A stretch of 51,770 bases of DNA, from contig JAPPHD010000070.1 of the NCBI GenBank assembly GCA_028821125.1, positions 1 to 51,770 on the forward strand, read 5' to 3'. Each line of letters begins with the position of its first letter. The stretch's first letter is position 1. This DNA comes from Gammaproteobacteria bacterium (GTDB lineage: Bacteria > Pseudomonadota > Gammaproteobacteria > Pseudomonadales > Azotimanducaceae). Below, one piece after another: positions 8,955-17,989 of the stretch. The notes under the pieces were generated by a model. It had not been told where the DNA came from. It worked only from the letters and a program-made list of their open reading frames with translations, and ran no database searches. The translations under genes and the position numbers were made by a program.

Positions 8955-10307
8955 CTACCTGTTGAAGTAATCCTGCAGGTGAATCCAGCGACTGGCGGCG
9001 GTGACGCCGATCCAGCGTAGCGGTTCCGGTTCCCAATGGCGCGGAAATCCGTCACGCACCCAGGGGTAGGAGGTCCGTTCGCTCTTCCTGCCCGCGATCA
9101 GGTCCGCAAGGGTGGCACCCATGAGGAAGGAAGGCGCGAGCCCCGATCCCGAAAATCCGCCGATCCACGCCAGTGTCTTCTGCGCGTTGAGAAACACCGT
9201 CGGCGCCCTGTCCCGTGAGAACCCCATCGCGCCGCCCCACCGGTGCGTGATCGGCACGTCGCGCAGCTTCGGGAAACTGTCGAGCAGGCGGCCGTGGACG
9301 AACTGCGACCTGAACTCCGCGCCTTTCTTGAGGCGGCTGCCGAAATAGTAGGCATCGCCCGCGCCGATCACGATGCGCCCGTCGGCCGTGGGCTGCCCGT
9401 AGAGCGGCAGCGGGCTCAACACCGAAAAGTACGGCCGGCTCGGCGGTGTGATTCCGGTTCTTTCGAGCATCTCGCTGCCGAGCGGGGCCGTCGCGACCAT
9501 TTGACCGTGAATGGGGGCTACCAGCCGTTTGAATCCCTTGATGCTCTGCAGATAGGCTTCGGCCGCGAGGACCACTGTTTGCGCCCGAACGGAACCCTGG
9601 TCCGTCGTTACCGAGCCGCTTGCGGTGGTTCGCACCCTCGTGCGTTCGAACAGCCGCACGCCCTTGCGCCGTACCGCCTTTGCCAGGCCGCGGGCAAGGC
9701 GGGCGGGATGAATGGCGGCAAAGTGGGGCGAGAAAACGCACGAACGCACGCCGTCGATCGCCACGTGGCGTTCGGTGTCCCTGGCGTCGAGCAGTTCGTA
9801 GTCCGGTGGGCCGAACCCCAGTGCTCCGTACCCTTTGACCATACTCTGCACCACCGCCTCTTCCCTGGCGGTGGTGGCCACCATGTAGTTGCCTTCCCGG
9901 GCGTAGTGACAATCGATCCCTTCCGCCTCGCAGATCTCGCCGATCCGATAGACCGCCCGGATCATGTCTTTCTTGACGGCGACGGCGCCATCCCGCGTTC
10001 CGGGATCGGCTACCCACTGCTCGAACCCGTTGTAGATGCCGCCGAGCGCGCCGCCGTTGCGCCCGGAGGCGCCATAGCCCGCCGTTTCGGCCTCGAGCAT
10101 GACGATATCGATATCGGGGACCGCGCGCTTGAGGTGATAGGCGGTCCACAAGCCGCCGAAGCCCGCACCGACGATGACGACGTCGCAGGTGATGTCACCG
10201 TCAAGCCCGGGCAGCGGCTCAAGCGACTCGGGAATCGAGTCCAACCAGTAGCTTTCCCGGCGGTAGGCTGTTTCGAGATCCGATTCCGTTGAGCGAGATT
10301 CAATCAT
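8955..10307 (-). CDS. FAD-dependent amine-oxidase-like oxidoreductase (DAO fold), copy 2
   Basis: The 450-residue protein is a paralogue of the product of 5019-6365. It has the same N-terminal framework (ESDLETAYRRESYWLDSIPE), an FAD motif DVVIVGAGFGGLWTAYHLKR and GASGRNGG. It also shares the same order of central blocks (GEICEAEGIDCHYA; AAIHPARLARGLAKAVRRKG) and a C-terminal WIGGFSGSGLAPSFLMG. Expected chemistry is oxidative deamination of an amine or gamma-glutamyl amine. The ATG at 10307 aligns with the paralogue; no strong ribosome site is visible. It is convergent with the SpdH-like gene, so the three flavoenzymes form one patch of amine oxidation genes. Confidence 0.86.
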   Translation of the reverse strand: MIESRSTESDLETAYRRESYWLDSIPESLEPLPGLDGDITCDVVIVGAGFGGLWTAYHLKRAVPDIDIVMLEAETAGYGASGRNGGALGGIYNGFEQWVADPGTRDGAVAVKKDMIRAVYRIGEICEAEGIDCHYAREGNYMVATTAREEAVVQSMVKGYGALGFGPPDYELLDARDTERHVAIDGVRSCVFSPHFAAIHPARLARGLAKAVRRKGVRLFERTRVRTTASGSVTTDQGSVRAQTVVLAAEAYLQSIKGFKRLVAPIHGQMVATAPLGSEMLERTGITPPSRPYFSVLSPLPLYGQPTADGRIVIGAGDAYYFGSRLKKGAEFRSQFVHGRLLDSFPKLRDVPITHRWGGAMGFSRDRAPTVFLNAQKTLAWIGGFSGSGLAPSFLMGATLADLIAGRKSERTSYPWVRDGFPRHWEPEPLRWIGVTAASRWIHLQDYFNR

Positions 10308-10494
10308 CTTGAGAGGCAGCCGAGCAGCAACGTAAGCTTAAACCAACTGAACGGCACTTTGGGCGAAATGAAAGCTACAACATCAAAACGATCGCAAGAA
10401 CAACGATCTGTGAAGAGTCGCCAACGAAGAATCAAAGTCGCCATCGCCCACGGATCCGACCTGCGTTCGCGCTCGGGAAGCGGAGCGGATTGAC

Positions 10495-12042
10495 ATGTCC
10501 GCGGTCGGATTCTGGCATTGGGCGGCGCGTGAACCTGACCGGCTAGCTCTGGTCGATCCTTCTGAACGCCAGGTGTCCTTCGGCGCGCTGCATTCCGCGT
10601 GCAACCGGGTAGCCAACGGGGTGCGGGCCATGGGCCTGAAGCAGGGCGACGGGATCGCGGTGATTCTGCCCAACTGTGTGGAGTTTTACGAAGTATTCCT
10701 GGCAGCCTTGCAGACGGGCCTGTACTTCACGCCCATCAATCACTTTCTGACGGCGCGGGAAGGTGCCTATGTGCTGGCCGATAGCGAAGCCAAGGTGCTG
10801 GTCAGCCATTCGCGTCATGCGCAAACGACACTGGGCGTGCTTGCCGAGTCGGGGTTCGAGGCCAACCGCTGCCTGGTGGTGGGGGAGATCGACGGGTTGA
10901 GGCCTTATGCCGGGTTCAAGGCGCAACACTCGCCGGCACCGCCCGCCGACCGCAATGCGGGCGCCAGCATGGTCTATACGTCGGGTACCACCGGCAAGCC
11001 CAAGGGCGTGCGTTCGCCCCTGCCGGCCGGGCCACCCGAAGGCCCGACCGCAATACGCGCGGCGATGGGCGAGATGATCGGCTGGAAACCCGGTGACGGC
11101 GTGTATCTGCTGAACGGCCCGCTGCATCATTCGGCGCCCATCGCCTTCAGTACCCTGGCCCTGCATCTCGGCCACACCGTGGTGATGACCGACAAATGGG
11201 ACGCGGAGCGGGTGCTGGCGCTCATCGACACCTACCGGGTGACCAACACGCAGATGGTTCCGATTCATTTCCACCGGCTGGTCAAGCTGCCCGAGACGGT
11301 GAAAAAACGCCATGACGTGTCATCGGTGTGCTCGATACTGCACTCCGCCGCACCTTGCCCGGTACCCGTGAAGCGGGAGGTGATCGAATGGTTCGGGCCC
11401 GTGGTGTACGAGTACTACGGAGGCACCGAAGGGGGCGTCACCCACTGCAATTCGGAGGAGTGGCTGAGCAAACCCGGCACCGTGGGGAGGCCGTGGCCCG
11501 GGGTGGAAATCGAAATTCTCGACGACGACATGAAACCGCTGCCGGCAAACGAAATCGGCGCGGTGTACTTCAGGACACCCAACGGGCCCCCGGAGTATTT
11601 CAAGGACCCGGCAAAGTCCGAGTCCGCCCGGCACGGCGACTTTTTCACCCTCGGTGAGATGGGGTACGTGGACCGGGACGGTTGGCTCTTCCTCGTGGAC
11701 CGCAAATCGGACATGCTGGTCTCAGGCGGGGTCAACATCTACCCGGCGGAGATCGAGGCGGTGTTGCTGCAACATCCGAAGATTCAGGACGCCGCCGTAT
11801 TCGGCGTTCCGAACGAGGAGTGGGGCGAGGAAGTGAAAGCCGTCCTGGAGCCGATTGCCACGGCAGAGGCCGGTGAGTCCCTTGCCGGGGATGTGCTTGA
11901 TTTCTGCCGCGACAGGCTCGCCCGCTACAAGCTGCCGCGTTCCATCGAGTTCATCGACGAGTTGCCCAGGGGCCCGAACGGCAAGCTGTACAAGCGCCAG
12001 TTGCGGGAACCCTACTGGCAGGGCCACGAGAAAAGGATATAG
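10495..12042 (+). CDS. AMP-forming acyl-CoA synthetase
   Basis: The 515-residue enzyme contains the ATP-binding P-loop-like motif MVYTSGTTGKPKGV, the A5 motif YGGTEGG and the hinge DRKSDMLVSGGVNIYPAEIE. The C-terminal PRGPNGKLYKR carries the adenylation lysine. It activates a carboxylic acid to its CoA thioester; the substrate is probably a medium or branched acid given the hydratase and SDR downstream. ATG at 10495 has GGAG nine bases upstream. Its stop codon TAG (12040-12042) forms the outer end of a foldback repeat. The 187 bases upstream contain no recognisable gene. Confidence 0.92.
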   Translation: MSAVGFWHWAAREPDRLALVDPSERQVSFGALHSACNRVANGVRAMGLKQGDGIAVILPNCVEFYEVFLAALQTGLYFTPINHFLTAREGAYVLADSEAKVLVSHSRHAQTTLGVLAESGFEANRCLVVGEIDGLRPYAGFKAQHSPAPPADRNAGASMVYTSGTTGKPKGVRSPLPAGPPEGPTAIRAAMGEMIGWKPGDGVYLLNGPLHHSAPIAFSTLALHLGHTVVMTDKWDAERVLALIDTYRVTNTQMVPIHFHRLVKLPETVKKRHDVSSVCSILHSAAPCPVPVKREVIEWFGPVVYEYYGGTEGGVTHCNSEEWLSKPGTVGRPWPGVEIEILDDDMKPLPANEIGAVYFRTPNGPPEYFKDPAKSESARHGDFFTLGEMGYVDRDGWLFLVDRKSDMLVSGGVNIYPAEIEAVLLQHPKIQDAAVFGVPNEEWGEEVKAVLEPIATAEAGESLAGDVLDFCRDRLARYKLPRSIEFIDELPRGPNGKLYKRQLREPYWQGHEKRI

Positions 12043-12220
12043 CCGCACCTATTCATGAATAAACTACTGCGGTCGTCAATAGCAGCGAAAACACAGGGCG
12101 TGCTCCCGCCGCGTGCTCAACGTGCTGTAAGCACGCCTCCGCGCGCTCTGGTCCGCGCCACCCTGCGTTTTCACTACTCTTGCCAACCTCGCTACGTCCA
12201 TTCATGAATAGGTGCCGCTA
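12040..12220. mobile_element. 181-bp foldback (MITE-like) element
   Basis: The ends are inverted repeats: TAGCCGCACCTATTCATGAA at 12040-12059 and its reverse complement, with one mismatch, ending at 12220. Inside, a second pair of arms (AGCGAAAACACAGGGCG near 12084-12100 and the complement of a matching stretch near 12157-12174) and a perfect mini-hairpin CGTGCT-GTA-AGCACG (12121-12135) make the whole element a nested palindrome. It holds no ORF. It overlaps the stop codon of the CoA ligase and ends right before the ribosome site of the hydratase gene. Partial copies occur at 19807-19845 and 28629-28674. Mobility by a transposase acting in trans is inferred. Confidence 0.7.
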
Positions 12221-12233
12221 GGGAGAAACCGGA

Positions 12234-13091
12234 GTGCCGTTCGACGTTGCACGGGCCATGGCCGCCAAACTGCCCAGCGTTGCGTATGGCTGGGAGCAGG
12301 ATGACATCATTCTGTATCACCTGGGCGTTGGGGCCGGCGCCCGGTGGACGGACCCCGGCGAACTGCAATACACCTTCGAGAAGGATCTCAAGGTACTACC
12401 GACATTCGCGGTGATACCCGTGTTCGCTACGGCCGGGGGCGCCCTGCAGGCGCCGGGGATCGATGTCAAGCCGCTCTCGATCGTGCATGGCGAGCATGAG
12501 ATCGCCCTGAACGGCCCCATTCCGAAGGCAGCGTCGGTGCGCTCCGACTGCCGGATTTCCGGCATCTACGATCGGGGCTCCGGCGCGGTCATCGAGATCG
12601 AAGTGGCGACGCACGACGCCGACTCCAACAGTCTTCTTTTCACCAACACCTGGTCGCTTTTCGTTCGCGGGGAGGGCGGGTTCGGCGGCGAGGCTGGGCC
12701 CGCAAACGAGGTCGTTCTGCCCCATCGCGCACCCGATCGCACCGCCGAGTTGCCCGTGCTTCCCCAGCAAGCGCAGATCTATCGGTTGTCCGGTGACAGG
12801 AACCCCTACCATATCGATCCGGAAACGGCTTCCCGGGCCGGTTTCGAGCAGCCGATTCTCCATGGTCTCTGCTCCTTCGGGATGATCTGCAAGGCGGTAG
12901 TCGATGAAATGCTCGAAGGCGACGTGACACGGGTTGCCGGATATCGGGGCCGGTTCGCCAAACCGGTGTTCCCCGGCGAGACCATCGACGTATCGTTCTG
13001 GCGCGACGGCAATAGAATTCTGATCGGCTCCGCGACCCGGGAACGAAGCACGCCGGTGCTCACCAACGCATGGCTGGAAATTGCCGGCTGA
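12234..13091 (+). CDS. MaoC-type (R)-specific enoyl-CoA hydratase 2
   Basis: The 285-residue protein is a double hot-dog hydratase. The C-terminal half has the hydratase 2 motif LSGDRNPYHIDPETASRAGF with D188, N190 and H193, followed by PILHGLCSFG. The N-terminal half has the degenerate hot-dog seen in eukaryotic MFE-2 hydratase domains. It adds water to 2-enoyl-CoA to give (3R)-hydroxyacyl-CoA. GTG at 12234 is the start, preceded by GGGAGAAACCGGA. The next gene encodes an MFE-2-type SDR, so together they would hydrate and oxidise the same intermediate. The foldback element ends 13 bases before this start. Confidence 0.9.
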   Translation: MPFDVARAMAAKLPSVAYGWEQDDIILYHLGVGAGARWTDPGELQYTFEKDLKVLPTFAVIPVFATAGGALQAPGIDVKPLSIVHGEHEIALNGPIPKAASVRSDCRISGIYDRGSGAVIEIEVATHDADSNSLLFTNTWSLFVRGEGGFGGEAGPANEVVLPHRAPDRTAELPVLPQQAQIYRLSGDRNPYHIDPETASRAGFEQPILHGLCSFGMICKAVVDEMLEGDVTRVAGYRGRFAKPVFPGETIDVSFWRDGNRILIGSATRERSTPVLTNAWLEIAG

Positions 13092-13128
13092 AGGTCGGCT
13101 ACGGGAATTCATACGGGAGGCTTGAACA

Positions 13129-14019
13129 TTGAAAACGCTGGAAGGAAAAGTCGCCATCGTCACGGGCTCCGGGCGCGGGCTCGGGCGGGCACACGCAAAG
13201 GCCCTGGCGGCCGCGGGCGCCGCGGTGGTGGTCAACGACCCCGGGGTGACGGTGAACGGGCAGGGCCGTGAAGCGCGCCCGGCGGACGATGTGGTGGCGG
13301 AGATTCGGGCGGACGGCGGACAGGCGGTGGCCAACCACGCCAGCGTGTCCGACTGGGCCGGGGCCGAGGCGCTCATCGACACGGCCGTGGCCGAATTCGG
13401 CAAGCTGGACATTCTGGTGAACAATGCCGGGATCCTGCGCGACCGGATGTCGTTCAACATGACGGAGGACGAATGGGATGCCGTGATCGATGTCCACCTC
13501 AAGGGCCACTTCGCGACATCGCGATTCGCCGCGGGCCACTGGCGTGCCCGGGCCAAGCAGGGTGAGGCCGTCAGCGGTCGCATCATCAACACCACGTCCG
13601 AAGCAGGCTTATACGGGCACATGGGACAGGTGAACTACGCGGCCGCGAAGGCCGGCATCATCGGCATGACGTTCGTGATGACCCAGGAACTCGCCCGCCT
13701 GGGGGTAACCGTCAATGCAGTCTCCCCCCGGGCCATCACGCGCATGACGGGCGAAGACCCGGAAAACCCCGAGCGATTGGCCACGACGGGGCTGCCGGAG
13801 CACGTCTCGCCGCTGGTGGTCTACCTCGCCAGCAACGCCGCGGCGCACATCACCGGGCAGGTCTTCGTGAACTACGCCGGCACCCTCAAGCTGGTGAAGG
13901 GTTTCCCAGCGGTTGCCGAGCAGCACGTGGACGGGGCATTCACACAGGACAGCATCGCCGTGGCCGTGGAGGCGCTGTTTGAGAACGAGAGTTCGCGGCT
14001 GGAGGCTTTTGTGCCGTAA
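13129..14019 (+). CDS. SDR, MFE-2-type (3R)-hydroxyacyl-CoA dehydrogenase-like
   Basis: The 296-residue short-chain dehydrogenase has the cofactor motif TGSGRGLG (12-19), NNAG (98-101), and catalytic S157, Y170 and K174 (YAAAK). VVVNDPGVTVNGQG resembles the diagnostic segment after beta-strand 2 of MFE-2 dehydrogenase domains, which oxidise (3R)-hydroxyacyl-CoA. The start is TTG at 13129, preceded by a clear GGGAGG eight bases upstream; there is no alternative ATG before the motif. It follows the hydratase 2 gene by 37 bases. The substrate is inferred from context. Confidence 0.87.
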   Translation: MKTLEGKVAIVTGSGRGLGRAHAKALAAAGAAVVVNDPGVTVNGQGREARPADDVVAEIRADGGQAVANHASVSDWAGAEALIDTAVAEFGKLDILVNNAGILRDRMSFNMTEDEWDAVIDVHLKGHFATSRFAAGHWRARAKQGEAVSGRIINTTSEAGLYGHMGQVNYAAAKAGIIGMTFVMTQELARLGVTVNAVSPRAITRMTGEDPENPERLATTGLPEHVSPLVVYLASNAAAHITGQVFVNYAGTLKLVKGFPAVAEQHVDGAFTQDSIAVAVEALFENESSRLEAFVP

Positions 14020-14144
14020 CCGGCCTGGACGGACGATCGCCTGCCTGGGGACGTTTGAGAATTGTTGACGGCAGCGGGTGCATTGATGAGTACGGCGCCT
14101 GCAAAGCGACTACCCTGTAGCTGAACTGAGGACGACGGGAAGAA

Positions 14145-16211
14145 GTGGCGCGCGGGATCTGCTACGACATCGGCATCGACATCGGCGGCACCTTCACCGA
14201 CCTGGTGTGCCGCCGCCCCGGCGAGTCGATGCTGACCGCCAAGATCGTGAGCACGCGCTGGAACCCCGATGAGGCGGTGATGCAGGCCGTCCGGTTCATG
14301 GTGGAGAACTGGAATATCGCGCCGGAGGAGGTCGGCCGCTTCCTGCACGGCACCACCGTGGCGACCAACGCCGTGCTCGAGCGCAAAGGGGCCCGGCTCG
14401 GCCTGCTCACCACCGCCGGCTTCAAGGACGTGCTGGAGATCGGGCGCCAGATGCGCCGGGAGCTGTACGGCATCATCCTCAAGCCGCAGACGCCGGTCTT
14501 CCTGGCGCCGGGAAAGTACCGCCGGGAGATTTCCGAACGCATCGGCTCCAAGGGGGAGGAGGTGACGCCGCTGGACGAGGAAGCGGTGCGCTCGGCGGTG
14601 CTCGACCTCGTCGAGGCGGGTGCTCAGGCGATCGCCGTCTGTTACCTGTTCTCATTCCGGAATCCGGCGCATGAGCTGCGCACGCGCGAGATCGTCGCGG
14701 AGGCGTTCCCCGGCCTGAAGGTCTCGCTGTCCTGCGAGGTCGACCCGGCGTTTCGCGAGTACGAGCGCACCGTCGTTACCGCTTTCGATGCCTACATGAA
14801 GCCGACGATCGACCGTTACATGGAGCGGATCGAGGGCGGTCTCCGCAAGACCGGCATCGGCGCGCCGCTGCAGGTCATGCAGTCGCGCGGCGGCCTGGCC
14901 ATCTCCTCGGTCGCGCGTCGGCGGCCGGTGCGCCTGTTCATGTCAGGCCCTGCCGCCGGCGTCATCGGCGGCACCATCGTCGGCTGCATGGCTGGTGCGC
15001 AGGACCTCATCACCGTCGATATCGGCGGGACGAGCTGCGACATCGCGCTGGTCGACGGCGGCCGGCCGGTGATCCGGCCCGAAGGCAGCATCGACGGCTA
15101 CACCGTGCGCGTGCCGATGGTCGACGTGAACGCCATCGGCTCCGGTGGCGGCAGCATCGCATGGCTGGATGCCGGCGGCGGCCTGCGCGTGGGGCCGGAG
15201 TCGGCCGGCGCCGATCCCGGGCCGGCGGCCTACGGCCGGGGTGGCGAGAAGCCGACGGTGACCGACGCCTCGCTGGTGCTGGGCTACCTCAATCCCGCTT
15301 TCTTTGCCGGTGGCACGGTCGGGCTCGACATCGACAAGGCGCGGGAGGCGGTGGGGGAAAAGGTGGCGAAGCCGCTCGGTCTCGGCCTGGAGGAGGCGGC
15401 GCTCGGCATCCACCGCGTGGTCAACACGCAGATCGCGGAAGGCATCCGCCTGGTCTCGATTCGCCGGGGGATCGACCCACGCCGCTTCACGCTGGTCGCG
15501 CTGGGCGGCGCCGGGCCGGTCCATGCCACGGCACTTGCGAGCGAACTGAACATCGATCGCGTCGTCATTCCCCGCCATCCGGGCGTGCTGTCGGCGGCCG
15601 GGCTGCTCGCCGCGCCCATCGAGCACGAGGTTTCGGCCGCCTTTCCGATGCCGCTGGAACAGCTCACGCTGGCGAATCTGCGTGAGGCGTTAAGCGATCT
15701 CGACGGTGAGTGTGCGGCCCTGATGGCGCACGAGGGCGTCTCCACTGACCAGGTCGGGATCGCCTACTTCGCCGACATGTGGTACCTCGGGCAGTCCTAT
15801 CATCTCGAAGTGCCGATCCGGCTCGACGAACCGGATCCGCTGGCGCGGCTCTACGACGACTTTCTCGAAGTCCATGACCGGGTATACGGGCACGCCGCGC
15901 AGGTTCCCGCGGGCATCGTCAACCTCCGCACGATCCACTCGACCGCGGCCGGGGTATCGCTCGGCGAAGGTGAATTTGCGGCGGGCGACGGGAAGGCCGT
16001 GAAGGGCGAACGGGTAATCCGGGTCGCTGCCGAGCCCGGGGAAGTTGCCGCCAGGGTCTACGACCGGGCCAACATGGAGGCGTGCCTGCGCCTGGAGGGG
16101 CCGGCTATCGTCGAGCAGGCGGACACCACCACTCTCGTTCAGCCCGGCTGGACCGGGGAGGTGGCGACCGACGGTAACCTGATACTCATCCGGTCGAAGG
16201 GAGCCGGCTGA
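14145..16211 (+). CDS. hyuA: Hydantoinase/oxoprolinase family protein, subunit A
   Basis: The 688-residue protein shows the ASKHA ATP-binding signatures of this family: GIDIGGTFTDLVCR at the N-terminus, GTTVATNAVLERKGA, SGPAAGVIGG and TVDIGGTSCDIALV. Members are ATP-dependent N-methylhydantoinases, 5-oxoprolinases or acetone/acetophenone carboxylase subunits; these cannot be separated by eye. GTG at 14145 is the start, with GGGAAGAA upstream. It is followed after 74 bases by the B subunit, the usual arrangement. The pair appears richer in G/C third positions than its neighbours, which may mean separate acquisition, though I could not compute this. Confidence 0.9.
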   Translation: MARGICYDIGIDIGGTFTDLVCRRPGESMLTAKIVSTRWNPDEAVMQAVRFMVENWNIAPEEVGRFLHGTTVATNAVLERKGARLGLLTTAGFKDVLEIGRQMRRELYGIILKPQTPVFLAPGKYRREISERIGSKGEEVTPLDEEAVRSAVLDLVEAGAQAIAVCYLFSFRNPAHELRTREIVAEAFPGLKVSLSCEVDPAFREYERTVVTAFDAYMKPTIDRYMERIEGGLRKTGIGAPLQVMQSRGGLAISSVARRRPVRLFMSGPAAGVIGGTIVGCMAGAQDLITVDIGGTSCDIALVDGGRPVIRPEGSIDGYTVRVPMVDVNAIGSGGGSIAWLDAGGGLRVGPESAGADPGPAAYGRGGEKPTVTDASLVLGYLNPAFFAGGTVGLDIDKAREAVGEKVAKPLGLGLEEAALGIHRVVNTQIAEGIRLVSIRRGIDPRRFTLVALGGAGPVHATALASELNIDRVVIPRHPGVLSAAGLLAAPIEHEVSAAFPMPLEQLTLANLREALSDLDGECAALMAHEGVSTDQVGIAYFADMWYLGQSYHLEVPIRLDEPDPLARLYDDFLEVHDRVYGHAAQVPAGIVNLRTIHSTAAGVSLGEGEFAAGDGKAVKGERVIRVAAEPGEVAARVYDRANMEACLRLEGPAIVEQADTTTLVQPGWTGEVATDGNLILIRSKGAG

Positions 16212-16285
16212 TGGCAAGCGCGACCGTTCCGAATGGCGACCGCGCGGCCACGGTTGAGGCACAGATTCGCAGGAATACGTAACCG

Positions 16286-17989
16286 ATGAACAGGACAGAA
16301 GGCAGGGCAGGGCTCGATCCCGTCACGGTCGAAGTGATCCGCAACAAGCTGGACGGCATTGCCAACGAGATGGAGCTGACGCTCGTCCAAAGCGCCTTCT
16401 CCACCATCGTCAAGGAGGGGCTCGATGCCTCGGCCAGCCTCTTTACGCTGAAGGGCGAGACCCTGGCGCAGGCGATCGCCATCCCCATCCACCTGGTCAC
16501 CCTGCTGCCCATCGTCCGCCACCTGCTGGACCAGAAACCGGTGGCGGAGATGAAGGAGGGGGACGCCTTCGTCATGAACGACCCCTACCTGGGCGGCACC
16601 CACCTGCCGGACATTGCCGTGATGATGCCGGTCTTCCACGAGGGCCGGCCGATCGCCATCAGCGCGACCATGACCCACCACCAGGACGTCGGCGGCATGA
16701 CGCCCGGCTCGACGCCGACCAACGCCACGGAGATCTTCCAGGAGGGGTTGCGCATACCGCTCCTGACGCTGATGCGGGAAGGCAGGCTCAACGAGACCTT
16801 CCTGGCCATCCTGCGCGGCAACGTGCGTATCCCCGACACGGTGACCGGCGACCTGATGGCGGAAACATCGGCCTGCTCCATCGGCGCGCGGCGCCTGCAG
16901 GAGGTCGCCGCCACCTACGGCGCCAACTTCCTCGCCAGCGTCTTCGACGAACTGCTCGGCCGCTCCGAGAAGATGACCCGGGAAGCGCTGCGCCGCATTC
17001 CGGAGGGCGCCTACAGCTACACCGACTACCTCGACAACGACGGCGTCGATCTCGACCGCAAGGTGCCGATCAGGGTCACCGCCCGGATCGCCGACGGAGC
17101 CGTCGAGTTCGACTTCAAGGGCACCAGCCCACAGGTGCGCGGCCCCTTCAACTGCGTTCCCTCCGGTTCCCTGGCGGCCGCCTGCTTCGCGGTGCGAGCG
17201 GTGACCGACCCGGAGGAGCTCATTCCCAACAACGGCGGCTGCTTCCGGCCGGTCTCGTTGAAGCTGCCGCCGGGCAGCATCGTGAACCCGCGCGAGCCGG
17301 CGCCGGTGGGCTGCCGCACCTCGACCATCAAGCGGGTCACCAGCGTCATCCTGGGCGCCCTGCGCAAGGGCATGCCGGAGCGGGTCCCCGCCGATCCCGC
17401 CGGCGAGGAGGTCATACTGCACTTCGGCGGCCGCCGGGCGGACGGCGGCGGTTTCGTCACCTCGCAGATCCTGATCGGCGGCAGCGGCGCGGCCCGGGAG
17501 GCCGACGGCGTCGACGTGATCGAGACCGACGCCACCAACTGCATGAACATCCCGGCCGAGGCGCTGGAGCTGGAGGCGCCGATCCGGGTGCACCGCGCAT
17601 CGCTGGCGCCCGATTCCGGAGGCCCGGGGGAGCACCGGGGAGGTCTTGGCGCCTGGCTGGAGTACGAGATCCTCGACGGCGAAATGACCGCCACCTACCG
17701 CGGCGAGCGGCATTTCTGCCAGGCGGCCGGCGCCGAACGGGGCGAGGCGGGGGGCAGGGCGTCAGCGGAGATCGTCCGCGGCGACGGCTCGGTCCACGCC
17801 ATCCCCTCGAAGGAAGTCGTGCGCATGCAGGCAGGCGATCGGCTGATCGTCCGCACCGCCGGGGGCGGCGGCTTCGGCGAGCCGAGTAAGCGGCCCCACG
17901 ACCGGATTCGCGCCGATATCGAGAACGGTAAGGTGACCGCCGAGGCGGCCGCCCGGGCGTACGGATTGCCGTTGAGATCGGTCGAGTAA
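16286..17989 (+). CDS. hyuB: Hydantoinase/oxoprolinase family protein, subunit B
   Basis: The 567-residue product begins DPVTVEVIRNKLDGIANEME, the hallmark of HyuB. It also contains SAFSTIVKEGLDAS, NDPYLGGTHLPDI, TMTHHQDVGGMTPGS and the C-terminal TAGGGGFGEPSKR, all conserved in the family. It works as a heteromer with HyuA in ATP-driven hydrolysis or carboxylation. ATG at 16286 has an AGGA 11 bases upstream. Length is typical. No small third subunit of the acetone carboxylase gamma type follows, which favours a hydantoinase or oxoprolinase-like role over acetone carboxylase. Confidence 0.9.
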   Translation: MNRTEGRAGLDPVTVEVIRNKLDGIANEMELTLVQSAFSTIVKEGLDASASLFTLKGETLAQAIAIPIHLVTLLPIVRHLLDQKPVAEMKEGDAFVMNDPYLGGTHLPDIAVMMPVFHEGRPIAISATMTHHQDVGGMTPGSTPTNATEIFQEGLRIPLLTLMREGRLNETFLAILRGNVRIPDTVTGDLMAETSACSIGARRLQEVAATYGANFLASVFDELLGRSEKMTREALRRIPEGAYSYTDYLDNDGVDLDRKVPIRVTARIADGAVEFDFKGTSPQVRGPFNCVPSGSLAAACFAVRAVTDPEELIPNNGGCFRPVSLKLPPGSIVNPREPAPVGCRTSTIKRVTSVILGALRKGMPERVPADPAGEEVILHFGGRRADGGGFVTSQILIGGSGAAREADGVDVIETDATNCMNIPAEALELEAPIRVHRASLAPDSGGPGEHRGGLGAWLEYEILDGEMTATYRGERHFCQAAGAERGEAGGRASAEIVRGDGSVHAIPSKEVVRMQAGDRLIVRTAGGGGFGEPSKRPHDRIRADIENGKVTAEAAARAYGLPLRSVE

